A stretch of 64,000 nt of DNA from Pseudomonas sp. GD03944 (GTDB lineage Bacteria; Pseudomonadota; Gammaproteobacteria; Pseudomonadales; Pseudomonadaceae). Of the stretch, positions 37,742 through 46,528 are shown piece after piece (within the stretch, counting starts at the first letter, position 1; every line of letters begins with the position of its first letter). The stretch is taken from NCBI RefSeq assembly GCF_029839275.1, contig NZ_JAOCAH010000014.1, positions 62,001-126,000 of the forward strand. Direction: 5' to 3'. The notes below the pieces were generated by a model. That model saw nothing but the letters and a program-made list of their open reading frames with translations. It was not told the origin of the DNA and searched no databases. The position numbers were made by a program, and so were the translations under genes.

Positions 37742-38782
37742 ATGACGTTGAAAATCGACAGCCACGACCTCGCCCGCGCGGTGCAGGCCGGGGTGCTGCA
37801 ACCCGGCCAGGACCAGGCCCTGCTGGCCTTTCTCAGCCAGCAATCACCGGCCCGCGCCTCCTTCCAGCTGGCCCATGTGGCCTATTACTTCGGCGCCATG
37901 CTGATCATCGGCGCCATGGGCTGGCTGCTTACCGAAGCCTGGATGCGCGTCGGCGACATCGCCCTGCTGCTGGTCAGCACAGCCTATATGCTGTTTTTCG
38001 TGCTCTGCGGACGCAGCCTCTGGCAACGCGGCTCCCCCATCCCGGGCGGCCTGCTTGGCGCGGTGGCCGTGAGCATGACGCCCCTGGTGGTGTACGCCGC
38101 CCAGCGGGTGCTCGGCCTCTGGCCCATGGACGACGTCCAGCACAACTACCATGACTACTACGCCTACGTGCACGGGGGCTGGCTGGCCATGGAGGTCGCC
38201 ACGGTGCTGGTGGGTATCCTGATGCTGCGCCTGCTGCCCTTCCCGTTCATCGTCATGCCGATGGCCATGGCCCTGTGGTTCCTGTCCATGGACCTGGCCG
38301 AGCTGGCCTATGGTGCAGCGCTCAGCTCGGACCAGCTCCGCTGGGTATCGCTCTGGACCGGCCTGGTGATCCTGCTGGGGAGCCTGTGGGTCGATGGCCG
38401 CAGCCGCCAGGACTTCGCCTTCTGGGGCTACCTGGCAGGCCTGCTGGCCTTCTGGTGCAGCCTGACCCTGATGGGCAGCGACGACCACCTGCGCAAAGCC
38501 CTGTACTGCCTGATCAACCTCGGCCTGATCGGCGTCGCCGTACTGTTGCGCCGCCCGGTGTTCATGGTGTTCGGCGCCCTTGGCGTGGCCGCCTACCTGG
38601 GCGACCTGGCGTACCGGGTGTTCGAGGACTCGCTGCTGTTCCCGATCATCGTCAGCCTGCTGGGCCTGGGCGTGATCGCCCTCGGCGTGGCTTACCAGAA
38701 ACGCCGTGACCGCCTGACTCACAGCCTGCGCCAGCGACTGCCGGCGGCCTGGCTGGACTTCCTGCCGGCGTTGCGACGTTGA
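37742..38782 (+). CDS. DUF2157-like polytopic membrane protein
   Basis: A 346-residue inner-membrane protein. A cytoplasmic N-terminal segment (residues 1-35, LARAVQAGVLQPGQDQALLAFL) precedes about ten hydrophobic helices, a layout like DUF2157 proteins. Ends KKRRDRLTHSLRQ type basic segment before a short tail. ATG at 37742 was chosen because it starts the conserved-looking amphipathic segment. Its stop overlaps the start of the next membrane gene, so the two form a unit. Function unknown. Confidence 0.78.
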   Translation: MTLKIDSHDLARAVQAGVLQPGQDQALLAFLSQQSPARASFQLAHVAYYFGAMLIIGAMGWLLTEAWMRVGDIALLLVSTAYMLFFVLCGRSLWQRGSPIPGGLLGAVAVSMTPLVVYAAQRVLGLWPMDDVQHNYHDYYAYVHGGWLAMEVATVLVGILMLRLLPFPFIVMPMAMALWFLSMDLAELAYGAALSSDQLRWVSLWTGLVILLGSLWVDGRSRQDFAFWGYLAGLLAFWCSLTLMGSDDHLRKALYCLINLGLIGVAVLLRRPVFMVFGALGVAAYLGDLAYRVFEDSLLFPIIVSLLGLGVIALGVAYQKRRDRLTHSLRQRLPAAWLDFLPALRR

Positions 38783-39228
38783 GCCTGTGGCGCGCAGCCC
38801 TGCAGAGCCTGGCCATCCCGCTGGTGGCCGGGCTGTTCATCTGCCTGATCACCGGCAGCCTGCAACAGCAACACCTGGTACTGGCCTGGCCGCTACTTGT
38901 CGAGCCGGACAGCGTGCCCTGGCAGGAGAGCCTGCTGGCCTCGCTGCCCGCCATGATGCTGTTCATCCTGCTCGCCCGCTGGGTGCGCAGTGACCGCGGG
39001 CGAGCCCTCGGCTTCATTACGCTTGTCTTCCTGGCGGCCTTCTTCAACTGCCTGCTCTTTGCCGAATCCTTCGGCTCCACCTGGTCGACCGGTGCGATCC
39101 TCAGCGCGCTGTTGCTCGGTCACCTGCACCTCCTGGCCCTGGCCCTTCTGCCGGGCGGCATGCTGCTGGGCCTGATACGCCTTGCACTGCCGGCTCGCCC
39201 CACCGACGCCCCTCAACACCGCAGCTAA
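38779..39228 (+). CDS. Small membrane protein (DUF4401-like partner)
   Basis: A 149-residue protein with four hydrophobic segments (LAIPLVAGLFICLITG, LPAMMLFILLA, LGFITLVFLAAFFNCLLF, LLALALLPGGMLLGLIRL). Starts with a TTG that overlaps the upstream stop (TTGA), implying coupled translation. Paired with the DUF2157-like gene; such pairs are common in proteobacteria, but I cannot confirm the family name. Role unknown. Confidence 0.68.
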   Translation: MSLWRAALQSLAIPLVAGLFICLITGSLQQQHLVLAWPLLVEPDSVPWQESLLASLPAMMLFILLARWVRSDRGRALGFITLVFLAAFFNCLLFAESFGSTWSTGAILSALLLGHLHLLALALLPGGMLLGLIRLALPARPTDAPQHRS

Positions 39229-39297
39229 CGGTGCGCCGCCTCGGCGGAACGGCTAGCATGACGGCATTCCCGAAACTGGAACGATCAAGGCAGGCCA

Positions 39298-40206
39298 ATG
39301 CTCAACCGCATGGAGATGGTGCGTATTTTTTGCGTGGCGGCCGAATCCACCACCTTCCGCGAAGCCGCCACGCGCCTGGGCGTCTCGCCCCAGAGCGTGA
39401 CCCGGGCGATCAAGGAGCTGGAAAACCAGCTGGGTGAAATGCTCTTTCACCGCAACACCCGGCAGATTCACATCACCGCGTTCGGCGAGCAGCTGGCCCG
39501 GCAATCGCGGCGCACCCTGGAAAGTTTCGACAAGCTGTTCACCCCCAGCGCCTCGCCCCAGGGCGGTGAACTCAGTGGCCGGGTCGGCATCACCGCGCCG
39601 CTGGTTATCGGCCGCCTGTTCCTGCTGCCGTTCCTCCAGCCGCTGTTGCGCCAGCACCCGGGGCTGCGGGTGGAACTGCGCCTGGATGACCAGCTCACCG
39701 ATGCGGTGGAAGCCAAGATCGATGTCGGGGTGCGCGTCGGTTTCATGCGCGATCGCCGCTACATCGCCCGTTCCGTGGCCCAGGTGCCGTTCCATGTGGT
39801 CGGCACCCCCGAGCTGGTGGCCAGCAGCGGCAGCCCCGAGCGGATCCAGGACCTCAACCAGCACCCGTTGTCGGTGCTGATCGACCGCAAGACCGGCCGC
39901 CCCTGGCCCTGGGTGTTCGCCGACGGCCAGGTGTTCCACCCGGACAGCGCCAACTTCACCTGCGACGACCCGGAGGTCGAGCGCGAGGCGGTGCTCAGCG
40001 GCCTGGCCTACGGGCAGTTGCCCAGCTTCCTGGCGCTGGAACATATTCAGGCCGGGCGCCTGCAGGAGGTGCTGCCGGCATACGCCCCCGCGCCCTGGGA
40101 GCTGTTCATCTACCGGCCCCAGCGCGGGCCGGTGCCAGCACGGGTCAGGCTGGTCTACGACCACCTGATCGCCTGTTTCTCCGATCCGCAGCGGTTTCCC
40201 CGCTAG
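39298..40206 (+). CDS. LysR-family transcriptional regulator
   Basis: A 302-residue LysR regulator: N-terminal winged HTH (AAESTTFREAATRLGVSPQS, about residues 13-32, then VTRAIKELENQLG) and a periplasmic-binding-protein-like effector domain (GRVGITAPLVIGRLFLLPFL onward). Its nearest divergent gene would be to the left, but that pair is co-directional, so its target is not obvious. Preceded by AAGGCAGG at the ATG. Confidence 0.88.
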   Translation: MLNRMEMVRIFCVAAESTTFREAATRLGVSPQSVTRAIKELENQLGEMLFHRNTRQIHITAFGEQLARQSRRTLESFDKLFTPSASPQGGELSGRVGITAPLVIGRLFLLPFLQPLLRQHPGLRVELRLDDQLTDAVEAKIDVGVRVGFMRDRRYIARSVAQVPFHVVGTPELVASSGSPERIQDLNQHPLSVLIDRKTGRPWPWVFADGQVFHPDSANFTCDDPEVEREAVLSGLAYGQLPSFLALEHIQAGRLQEVLPAYAPAPWELFIYRPQRGPVPARVRLVYDHLIACFSDPQRFPR

Positions 40207-40213
40207 GCCGCTG

Positions 40214-40342
40214 TCACGCGACCAGGGCCAGGTAGGTGACGAATCCGGCGAACATCAGCCAGGGATGGCGAATCCAGCCCCAGAACCAGCCTGTCATCAG
40301 GGTGAGCTGGCAAAGGGCGTGGATGAGGATCGGGTCGAACAT
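40214..40342 (-). CDS. Predicted 42-residue membrane microprotein
   Basis: ATG at 40342 with GGAG eight bases upstream opens a 42-residue frame, MFDPILIHALCQLTLMTGWF onward, very rich in Trp, Phe and Leu and ending FAGFVTYLALVA; it could form one or two membrane spans. It is convergent with the LysR gene and about 115 bases after the mocA stop. Support is the ribosome-binding site and composition only. Confidence 0.5.
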   Translation of the reverse strand: MFDPILIHALCQLTLMTGWFWGWIRHPWLMFAGFVTYLALVA

Positions 40343-40458
40343 GGGGCGCACTCCATCAAGCAAGACGATGCTGTCTTACTCTGAGAATGCGATGTGAAAG
40401 TCCCCTTTTTGGCCCTTGCCCGGTCGCGCACGGAAAAATATTTCGCGTCCCGGCAGCC

Positions 40459-41061
40459 CTAGGTCAGGTTCTGCAACGCCTCGGGCGTGTCGACATCGTT
40501 CACCAGTCCGGGATCGTCCAGCACCACGCTGCGGTGCGCCTGGGGGTGGGCCATGAGCACCTGCCGTGCACCGTTGTCGCCGGTCAGTTGCATCATCTCG
40601 GGCCAGAACCGCCGGCCGAAGATCACCGGATGACCGCGCTGACCCTCGAACACCGGTAGCACGATGCGATCCGGGCTCGCCTCGGCCAGCAGCGCGCGCA
40701 GGCTCGCCTCGTTCAACCAGGGCATGTCGCCAAGGAACACCGCCAGAGCATCGGCCCGGGACACCTCATTCAGGTGCCGGACACCCGCCGCCAGGCTGTG
40801 GCCCATGCCCTGGGCCGATTGTTCGCAGGTCAGCCAGCGGGCTGCTGCAGGCAATGCCAGCGCGGCCGGGTCATCGTCCCCGCGCAGCACCACCAGCACC
40901 TCGTCCAGCACCGCGCAGGGCAGCGACAGACTGGCCGCCAGCAAGGACCGACCATCGGCCAGGGCAGCCTGGCGCTTGTCGGCACCGAAGCGCCGGCTCA
41001 CGCCAGCCGCCAGCACCAGGCCCGCCACCGCACAGGGTTGTTCATTGCGCGTTGTCGCCAT
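40459..41061 (-). CDS. mocA: Molybdenum cofactor cytidylyltransferase (MocA-like)
   Basis: A 200-residue NTP-transferase. GLVLAAGVSRRFGADKRQA is the nucleotide-binding loop, FLGDMPWLNEASL carries the metal Asp, and GQRGHPVIFG and DVDTPEAL are typical of MocA/MobA. It should convert Moco to molybdopterin cytosine dinucleotide, the cofactor of xanthine-dehydrogenase-type enzymes, which fits its operon with such an enzyme. ATG at 41061 was chosen; a GTG 15 bases earlier overlaps the moaA stop and is possible. Confidence 0.88.
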   Translation of the reverse strand: MATTRNEQPCAVAGLVLAAGVSRRFGADKRQAALADGRSLLAASLSLPCAVLDEVLVVLRGDDDPAALALPAAARWLTCEQSAQGMGHSLAAGVRHLNEVSRADALAVFLGDMPWLNEASLRALLAEASPDRIVLPVFEGQRGHPVIFGRRFWPEMMQLTGDNGARQVLMAHPQAHRSVVLDDPGLVNDVDTPEALQNLT

Positions 41062-41065
41062 GGAC

Positions 41066-42034
41066 TCAGCCACCAATGATCTTCATCACCATGACGTCGC
41101 CGGCGAAGGCCACGTCCTGCTTGTCCGCCAGAGCACCCTGCAGGCGTGCCTGCAAGGCCGGCAGCGCCTGCTCGTAGGGCGTGTCCAGCAGGTCGCCGAT
41201 GAAGTGCCGCTGGCTGGACGACAGGCAACCATACAGCCAGCCGTTGGAGGTCAGGCGCAGGCGCGAACAGGTCCGGCAGAACGGCGCGCTTTCGTTGGCG
41301 ATGATGCCGAAATACCCCTGGCCGGGAATCTCGAAACGCTGGGCCGTGGCATCCAGGGCCGTGTCGGCCTGGCGGTAGGTGTAGCGCTCGGCAATGCGTT
41401 CGAGAATCTCCGGCATGCCGTAGAACTGTTGGCGAAACGCCGTGGCATCGCGGGCCAGGTGGCCCATGCGCATCAGCTCGATGAAACGCAGCTCGATGCC
41501 CCGCGCCAGGCAGTAGTCGAGCAGCGGCAGCACCTGCTCGTGGTTATGCCCGCGCAGCGGCACCATGTTGACTTTGACCTGCAGGCCCGCGTCCAGCGCA
41601 GCCTCGATGCCGCGCAGCACCTCGGCCAGGTCGCCGCCCCGGGCGATGCGCCTGAACGCAGCGGCATCCAGGCTATCGAGCGAGACGTTGATACGGCGCA
41701 CGCCACCGGCGAGCAGCACCGGCAGCTTGCGTTCGAGCAACTGGCCGTTGGTGGTCAGCGACACATCCTGCAAGCTCAGCTGACTGATCGCCGCGAGAAA
41801 GCCGTCGAACAGCGGGCTGATCAACGGCTCGCCGCCGGTGATGCGCAGTTTTTCCAGGTCGGTGGCCTGCTTCAGGTAGGCCACCGCCGTCACCAGCTTG
41901 TCCAGCGGCAGCGCATCCCGCTGCGCCACCAGCCGTTTGCCGTCCGGCACGCAGTAGGTGCAGGCGTAGTTGCAGGCCGAGGTCAGGCTGACCCGCAGGT
42001 TGCGAAAACGCCGGCCCTGTTTATCGACGATCAC
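41066..42034 (-). CDS. moaA: GTP 3',8-cyclase MoaA
   Basis: Radical SAM enzyme (322 aa) for the first step of molybdenum cofactor synthesis. N-terminal cluster SACNYACTYC (Cys 21, 25, 28), SAM segment RITGGEPL, C-terminal second cluster FCRTCSRLRLTSNGWLYGCL, and the functional C-terminal GG. Overlaps xdhC by four bases. Placing moaA inside the operon of its client enzyme links cofactor supply to enzyme synthesis. Confidence 0.93.
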   Translation of the reverse strand: MIVDKQGRRFRNLRVSLTSACNYACTYCVPDGKRLVAQRDALPLDKLVTAVAYLKQATDLEKLRITGGEPLISPLFDGFLAAISQLSLQDVSLTTNGQLLERKLPVLLAGGVRRINVSLDSLDAAAFRRIARGGDLAEVLRGIEAALDAGLQVKVNMVPLRGHNHEQVLPLLDYCLARGIELRFIELMRMGHLARDATAFRQQFYGMPEILERIAERYTYRQADTALDATAQRFEIPGQGYFGIIANESAPFCRTCSRLRLTSNGWLYGCLSSSQRHFIGDLLDTPYEQALPALQARLQGALADKQDVAFAGDVMVMKIIGG

Positions 42035-43035
42035 GCCCGTTCACCCACCGTCGCGGCCTTGGCCGCCACCGCAGGCTTTCTCGGTACCGCCACGCCGTTC
42101 TTGATGGCGACGATTTCCGCCATCAGCGACAGGGCGATCTCGGCCGGTGTGTGGCTGCCGATGTACAGGCCGATGGGCCCGTACAGGCGGCCGATGTCCG
42201 CCTCGCTCAGGCCGAGCTGCGCCAGGTAGCCCCGGCGTTTGTCGGTGGTCTGCCGCGAACCCAGCGCGCCCACGTAGAACGCCCGGGACTGCAGGGCCGT
42301 GAGCAGCGCCATGTCGTCCAGGCGCGGGTCGTGGGTCAGGGTGACGATGGCGGTACGCTCGTCCGGCTGGATGCTCAGCACCGCATCGTCCGGCATGCCC
42401 GGCACCTGGATCACCCCGGGGTTGTCCCACTCGGCCGAGAAACTGCTGCGCGGGTCGCACACCAGCACCTCGAACCCGAGCATCAGCGCCATTTCCGCCA
42501 CGTAGCGCGACAGTTGCCCGGCTCCGATCATCATCAGGCGCCAGCGCGGGCCATAGATCACCCGCAGACGCTGCTCGTCGAAAGCGAAGGCATCGTCCGC
42601 CGCCGCGTCGCTCAGCCGGCTCTCGCCACTGGCCAGGTCCAACTCGCGCACGCTGACCTTATGCTGCCCGCAGCGCTCGATCGCCTCGGCCACCCAGGCC
42701 GGGTCCTCCACCACTTCTTCGGTCAGGCGCAGGGTGCCGCCGCAGGGCAGGCCGAACCGCGCGGCCTCCTCGCGGGTCATGCCGTAGGTGATCAGGTTGA
42801 CCGCCCGCCCCTGGGATTCGAAGCGCCCCTCGAGGTGGCGCTGGATCAGGTCATCCTCGATACAGCCGCCGGACACCGAACCGATCACCACGCCATCGTC
42901 GCGCAGGGCCAGCATCGACCCCGGCGGACGCGGCGCACTGCCCCAGGTCTGCACCACCGTGTACAGGCGCACCCCGTGCCCGGCCTGCCGCCAGGCGAGC
43001 ACGCGGGTGAGGACGTCGAGGTCGACGTTATCCAT
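42031..43035 (-). CDS. xdhC: XdhC-family Moco maturation protein
   Basis: A 334-residue protein with the XdhC/CoxI N-domain (TVVQTWGSAPRPPGSMLALRDDGVV, GSVSGGCIEDDL) and a C-terminal Rossmann domain (MMIGAGQLSRYVAEMALMLG, then GFEVLVCDPR). Family members bind and sulfurate the molybdenum cofactor and insert it into the hydroxylase. One-base overlap with the large-subunit gene and ATGA overlap with moaA. Confidence 0.9.
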   Translation of the reverse strand: MDNVDLDVLTRVLAWRQAGHGVRLYTVVQTWGSAPRPPGSMLALRDDGVVIGSVSGGCIEDDLIQRHLEGRFESQGRAVNLITYGMTREEAARFGLPCGGTLRLTEEVVEDPAWVAEAIERCGQHKVSVRELDLASGESRLSDAAADDAFAFDEQRLRVIYGPRWRLMMIGAGQLSRYVAEMALMLGFEVLVCDPRSSFSAEWDNPGVIQVPGMPDDAVLSIQPDERTAIVTLTHDPRLDDMALLTALQSRAFYVGALGSRQTTDKRRGYLAQLGLSEADIGRLYGPIGLYIGSHTPAEIALSLMAEIVAIKNGVAVPRKPAVAAKAATVGERA

Positions 43036-45350
43036 CAGGCCGTGCCCTTCCAGCCGTTCAGCTGGCTGCGGATCGGCAGGTCGCGAATGCGCTTGCCGGT
43101 GGCGTTGAAGATCGCATTACACAGCGCCGGGGCGATCGGCGGTAGCCCCGGCTCACCGACGCCACCCAGGGGCAGGTCGCCCTCCGGCTTGATCAGGTGC
43201 ACGGCCACGGTCTTCGGCGCCAGGGGCATGCGCGCCAGCTCGTAGGTGTGGAAGTTGTCCTGCTGCACGCGGCCGTTCTTGAAGCTGATCTCGCCAGTGG
43301 TGGCCAGGCCGATGCCCATCACGCAGGCGCCTTCGAGCTGCGAACGGATACGCTCGGGGTTGATCTGCGGGCCGCAGTCGGCCGCGATCACCGCGTCGTG
43401 GACGATCAGGCTGCCATCGTCCTTGACCTCCACCTCGAGCACCGCCGCCACATAGGTGACAAAGCTGTAATGCGCGGCGATGCCCTGGGCACGCCCTTTG
43501 GGCAGGGTCTTGCCCCACTTGGCCTTGCTCGCGGCCTCCTCGACCACGGCCCGCAGGCGGCCGATGTCCACCGGGTAGCGTTCCGGCGACTCCCCGTGGT
43601 TCCAGCCGTCGCTCAGGGCGGCGGGGTCGATCTGCCGGGCCGGGCCCAGCAGGCTCAGCAGGTAGTCCTTCTGGTCGATACCGGCGGCAGCCGCCAGCTC
43701 GGCGACGAAGCACTGCTCGGCGAAGGCATGGGGGATGTTGTTCACCGAGCGGAACCAGCCGACCCGGGTGTGGGCGAAGGCTTCCGGGTTCTCCAGGCGC
43801 ACGTTGGGCACGTTGAACGGCGTGGACACGAAGCCCAGGCCCAGCTCGAACGGCGCCTTGTGGCCGGAATCCGGGCCGAACAGCGCGGTGATGCTCGGCG
43901 ATGCGGAGCGGTGCAACCAGGCGGTGGGCAGGCCGTCGTCACCGAGGGTCGCCTCCAGGTGCTGCACCGACACGGTGTGGAAGTAGGAGAAATGCAGGTC
44001 GTCATCACGGGTCCACTGCACCCGCAGGTGACGCCCCGGGAACTCCTTGGCCAGGATCGCCGATTCGACGACGAAGTCCGGCTTGGACTTGCGGCCGAAA
44101 CCGCCGCCCAGCAGGGTGACGTTGACCGTGACGTTCTCGAAGGGCAGCCCCAGACGACCGGCGACCCGCTCACGGGTGACCTGCGGCGCCTGCACGGGGC
44201 CCCAGACTTCGCAGCGGTCGTCCTTGAACAGGGCGGTGGACACCGGCGGCTCCATCGGCGCCTGGGCCAGGTGTGGCAGGTAGTAGTCGACCTTGACCTG
44301 CTTGCCGCCCTTGGCGAAGGCGGCCTGGACGTCGCCACTGTCGCGCACCACCTTGCCGGGTGCCTGGGCGGCCTTCAGCAGGCTTTGCTTGAAGGTCTCG
44401 GAGTCGTAGCTGCCGTTGGGGCCGTCGTTCCACTCCAGCACCAGCGCCTCGCGGCCCTTCATGGCCGCCCAGGTGTTGCTGGCCACCACAGCCACGCCAC
44501 CCAGGGGCTGGAATTCGGACGGAATCGGCGTGCTCTCGATCTCGATCACCTTGAGGACGCCCGGCACCTTGAGCGCCGCGCTGCTGTCGACACGTTTCAG
44601 CGTGCCGCCGTACACCGGCGGGCGCGCCACCACGGCGTAGAGCATGTTGTCGAAACGGGCGTCGAAGCCGAACTGCGCTTTGCCGGTAACGATGTCCTGG
44701 CCGTCGATGGCGCGGTGCGAATCCTTGCCGATGTAGCGGAACTGATCGGAGGTCTTGAGCACCAGGGTTTCGCGGGCCGGTACCGGCAGCAGCGCGGCCG
44801 CCTCGGCCACCTCGCCGTAGCCCATGCTACGGCCCGAGGCCGGGTGCAGCACACGGCCCTGCTCGGCCCGGCACTCGCTGGCGTTGACGCCCCACTCCTG
44901 GGCCGCCGCCTGGACCAGCATCAGCTTGGCCGCCGCGCCGCAACGGCGCATCGGCTCGTACCAGTGGCGCATGCTGCGCGAACCGTCGGTGTCCTGGTTG
45001 CCGTAGCGGCCCTGGTCACCCGGCGCCTGGGCGACCTTGACCTGGGCCCAGTCGACGTCCATTTCGTCGGCCACCACCATGGCCAGGCTGGTGCGGATGC
45101 CCTGGCCCATTTCCGAACGGTTGCAGACCACGGTCAGCAGGCCGTCCTTGTCGACGCTGATGAACACCTTGGGATTGTCGACCCAGCCATCGGGCATGGC
45201 GTCGGCGCCGTAGGCCGTCGGCTCCTCGGCGAACGCGTCGCGCAGCCCCCAGTTGGCGGCGATGACCAGCGCGCCGGTCAGGCCCATGCCCTTGAGCAGG
45301 GTGCGGCGGCTGAAATTGACGGCAACGAAGCCTTCGAGATCACGGTTCAT
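43035..45350 (-). CDS. Tat-exported molybdenum hydroxylase large subunit (IorB-like)
   Basis: A 771-residue molybdopterin-binding subunit of the xanthine dehydrogenase superfamily, closest in layout to isoquinoline 1-oxidoreductase beta. Twin-arginine signal FSRRTLLKGMGLTGALVIAA at residues 14-33 indicates folded export. Cofactor segments include LGGGFGRKSKPDFV, PMEPPVSTALF and GGVGEPGLPPIAPAL with the catalytic Glu near the C-terminus. ATG at 45350 overlaps the small-subunit stop; the longer frame is a shadow. Substrate (aldehyde or N-heterocycle) is unknown. Confidence 0.88.
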   Translation of the reverse strand: MNRDLEGFVAVNFSRRTLLKGMGLTGALVIAANWGLRDAFAEEPTAYGADAMPDGWVDNPKVFISVDKDGLLTVVCNRSEMGQGIRTSLAMVVADEMDVDWAQVKVAQAPGDQGRYGNQDTDGSRSMRHWYEPMRRCGAAAKLMLVQAAAQEWGVNASECRAEQGRVLHPASGRSMGYGEVAEAAALLPVPARETLVLKTSDQFRYIGKDSHRAIDGQDIVTGKAQFGFDARFDNMLYAVVARPPVYGGTLKRVDSSAALKVPGVLKVIEIESTPIPSEFQPLGGVAVVASNTWAAMKGREALVLEWNDGPNGSYDSETFKQSLLKAAQAPGKVVRDSGDVQAAFAKGGKQVKVDYYLPHLAQAPMEPPVSTALFKDDRCEVWGPVQAPQVTRERVAGRLGLPFENVTVNVTLLGGGFGRKSKPDFVVESAILAKEFPGRHLRVQWTRDDDLHFSYFHTVSVQHLEATLGDDGLPTAWLHRSASPSITALFGPDSGHKAPFELGLGFVSTPFNVPNVRLENPEAFAHTRVGWFRSVNNIPHAFAEQCFVAELAAAAGIDQKDYLLSLLGPARQIDPAALSDGWNHGESPERYPVDIGRLRAVVEEAASKAKWGKTLPKGRAQGIAAHYSFVTYVAAVLEVEVKDDGSLIVHDAVIAADCGPQINPERIRSQLEGACVMGIGLATTGEISFKNGRVQQDNFHTYELARMPLAPKTVAVHLIKPEGDLPLGGVGEPGLPPIAPALCNAIFNATGKRIRDLPIRSQLNGWKGTA

Positions 45351-45817
45351 GCGCGGTCCTCCTTCAGGCTGACTGCCGCATCCTTGATGGCGTCCTTGAT
45401 GCGGTTGTAGGTGCCGCAACGGCAGATGTTGCCGGCCATGGCCGCCTCGATCTGCGCATCGTCCGGGGCCGGGTTGCTCTTGAGCAGCGCCGTGGCCGCC
45501 ATGATCTGTCCGCCCTGGCAGTAGCCGCACTGGGCCACCGCACGCTTGAGCCAGGCCTGCTGGACCACCTGCCCCACCGGGTCGGTGTGCAGGTTGTCGA
45601 GGGTGGTCACTTCCTTGCCCACGGCATAGCTGATCGGGGTCACGCAGGCCCGGGTCGGCTGGCCGTCGACATGGATGGTGCACGCACCGCACAGGCCCAT
45701 GCCGCAACCGAACTTGGTACCGGTGTAGCCGGCGAGGTCACGAATCGCCCACAGCAGGGGCATGTCCTCGGGGGCATCCAGTTGATGCATCTCATCATTC
45801 AGACGGAGTGAAATCAT
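45347..45817 (-). CDS. 2Fe-2S subunit of the molybdenum hydroxylase (IorA-like)
   Basis: A 156-residue electron-transfer subunit with two [2Fe-2S] clusters: plant-type GCGMGLCGACTIHVDG with later Cys, and the helical CGYCQGGQIM ... NICRCGTYNRI cluster. It has no signal peptide, so it should be co-exported with the Tat-carrying large subunit. First gene of the five-gene operon (small subunit, large subunit, xdhC, moaA, mocA). Confidence 0.9.
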   Translation of the reverse strand: MISLRLNDEMHQLDAPEDMPLLWAIRDLAGYTGTKFGCGMGLCGACTIHVDGQPTRACVTPISYAVGKEVTTLDNLHTDPVGQVVQQAWLKRAVAQCGYCQGGQIMAATALLKSNPAPDDAQIEAAMAGNICRCGTYNRIKDAIKDAAVSLKEDRA

Positions 45818-46332
45818 GGTTAAGGCCTCTGATTCTCGTCGGTGATCCGCCGCATCACGAGGACGCGAACCCGACTCTTATGGGTACGGCGGGCATCGGG
45901 GGGATGACCGCTCACCGGATGGCGGGCCATCCGGCGACACGAAAGAGCAGGGCCTTGGCCCTGCTCCGGATTTTCCCTGCTGCGAGGCTGACGTTCATTG
46001 CCAGAAACTCGCCGCTTCTTGCCTGATCCTCCGAAGCATGCGGGCACGCAAAGGCCATGCGGGAGGATCGGCACGGCCCCGACGACACGACCGTCAGTCA
46101 TCGGTGCGAAGCGAAGGGGCAGTCGATGAAGTGTGGCCACAAACCAGGCGTATCGAAATGGCACGGTCTGGATTACAGAATTCCAGTTTATGGAATTGAC
46201 CGTACAGCGCCCGGCCGCTCTGGCATGCGCCTTTGGCCGCGTCATCAGGCGGTTGTTTGTTGCCCCAGATCAAACACGGGTGCCGACCAGCGACTAGACT
46301 GTCCTTGAGCGCTGCACAGAGGGAGAGACGCC
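45818..46332. other. 515-base non-coding region upstream of the hydroxylase operon
   Basis: No credible gene. A perfect ten-base hairpin (GAGCAGGGCC / GGCCCTGCTC, 45945-45966) lies 128 bases before the operon start and could act as a leader attenuator on the minus strand or a terminator on the plus strand. A perfect seven-base dyad AATTCCA-N5-TGGAATT at 46179-46197 resembles an operator; its regulator is unknown. Confidence 0.6.
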
Positions 46333-46494
46333 ATGGACCCCGACCACCTGATGCTGATGCTGTTGATCTGCGGCTTTCTGTTGCTGGGGATCGGCTTCAA
46401 CTACCGCGAGCACGAATGGGGAATACGGGTGATCGGCGTGGGCACACTACTGATGCTGGCTCCGATCGTCCTGGGCGTGCACCTGGCCCTGTAG
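46333..46494 (+). CDS. 53-residue small membrane protein
   Basis: ATG at 46333 follows GGGAGAG at good spacing. The product has two hydrophobic segments (LMLMLLICGFLLLGIGF and IGVGTLLMLAPIVLGVHLAL) joined by the charged turn NYREHEWGIR, a typical two-span hairpin. It ends 34 bases before the convergent moaE stop. Not recognised; membrane location is clear from composition. Confidence 0.65.
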   Translation: MDPDHLMLMLLICGFLLLGIGFNYREHEWGIRVIGVGTLLMLAPIVLGVHLAL

Positions 46495-46528
46495 AACGAT
46501 CGGCCGGCAACAGGGCCAAGGACAGGCG

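Noticed and set aside
43197-45410. Open frame of 737 codons on the plus strand
   Set aside because: Antisense shadow of the molybdenum hydroxylase large subunit.
45350-45705. N-terminal extension of 119 residues on the hydroxylase large subunit
   Set aside because: It is an out-of-frame reading of the 2Fe-2S subunit gene; the true start at 45350 gives a Tat signal and an ATGA overlap.
45820-46245. Minus-strand frame of 141 codons upstream of the hydroxylase operon
   Set aside because: Arg/Pro-rich with no motif or start signal, and it spans the hairpin and dyad; treated as non-coding.
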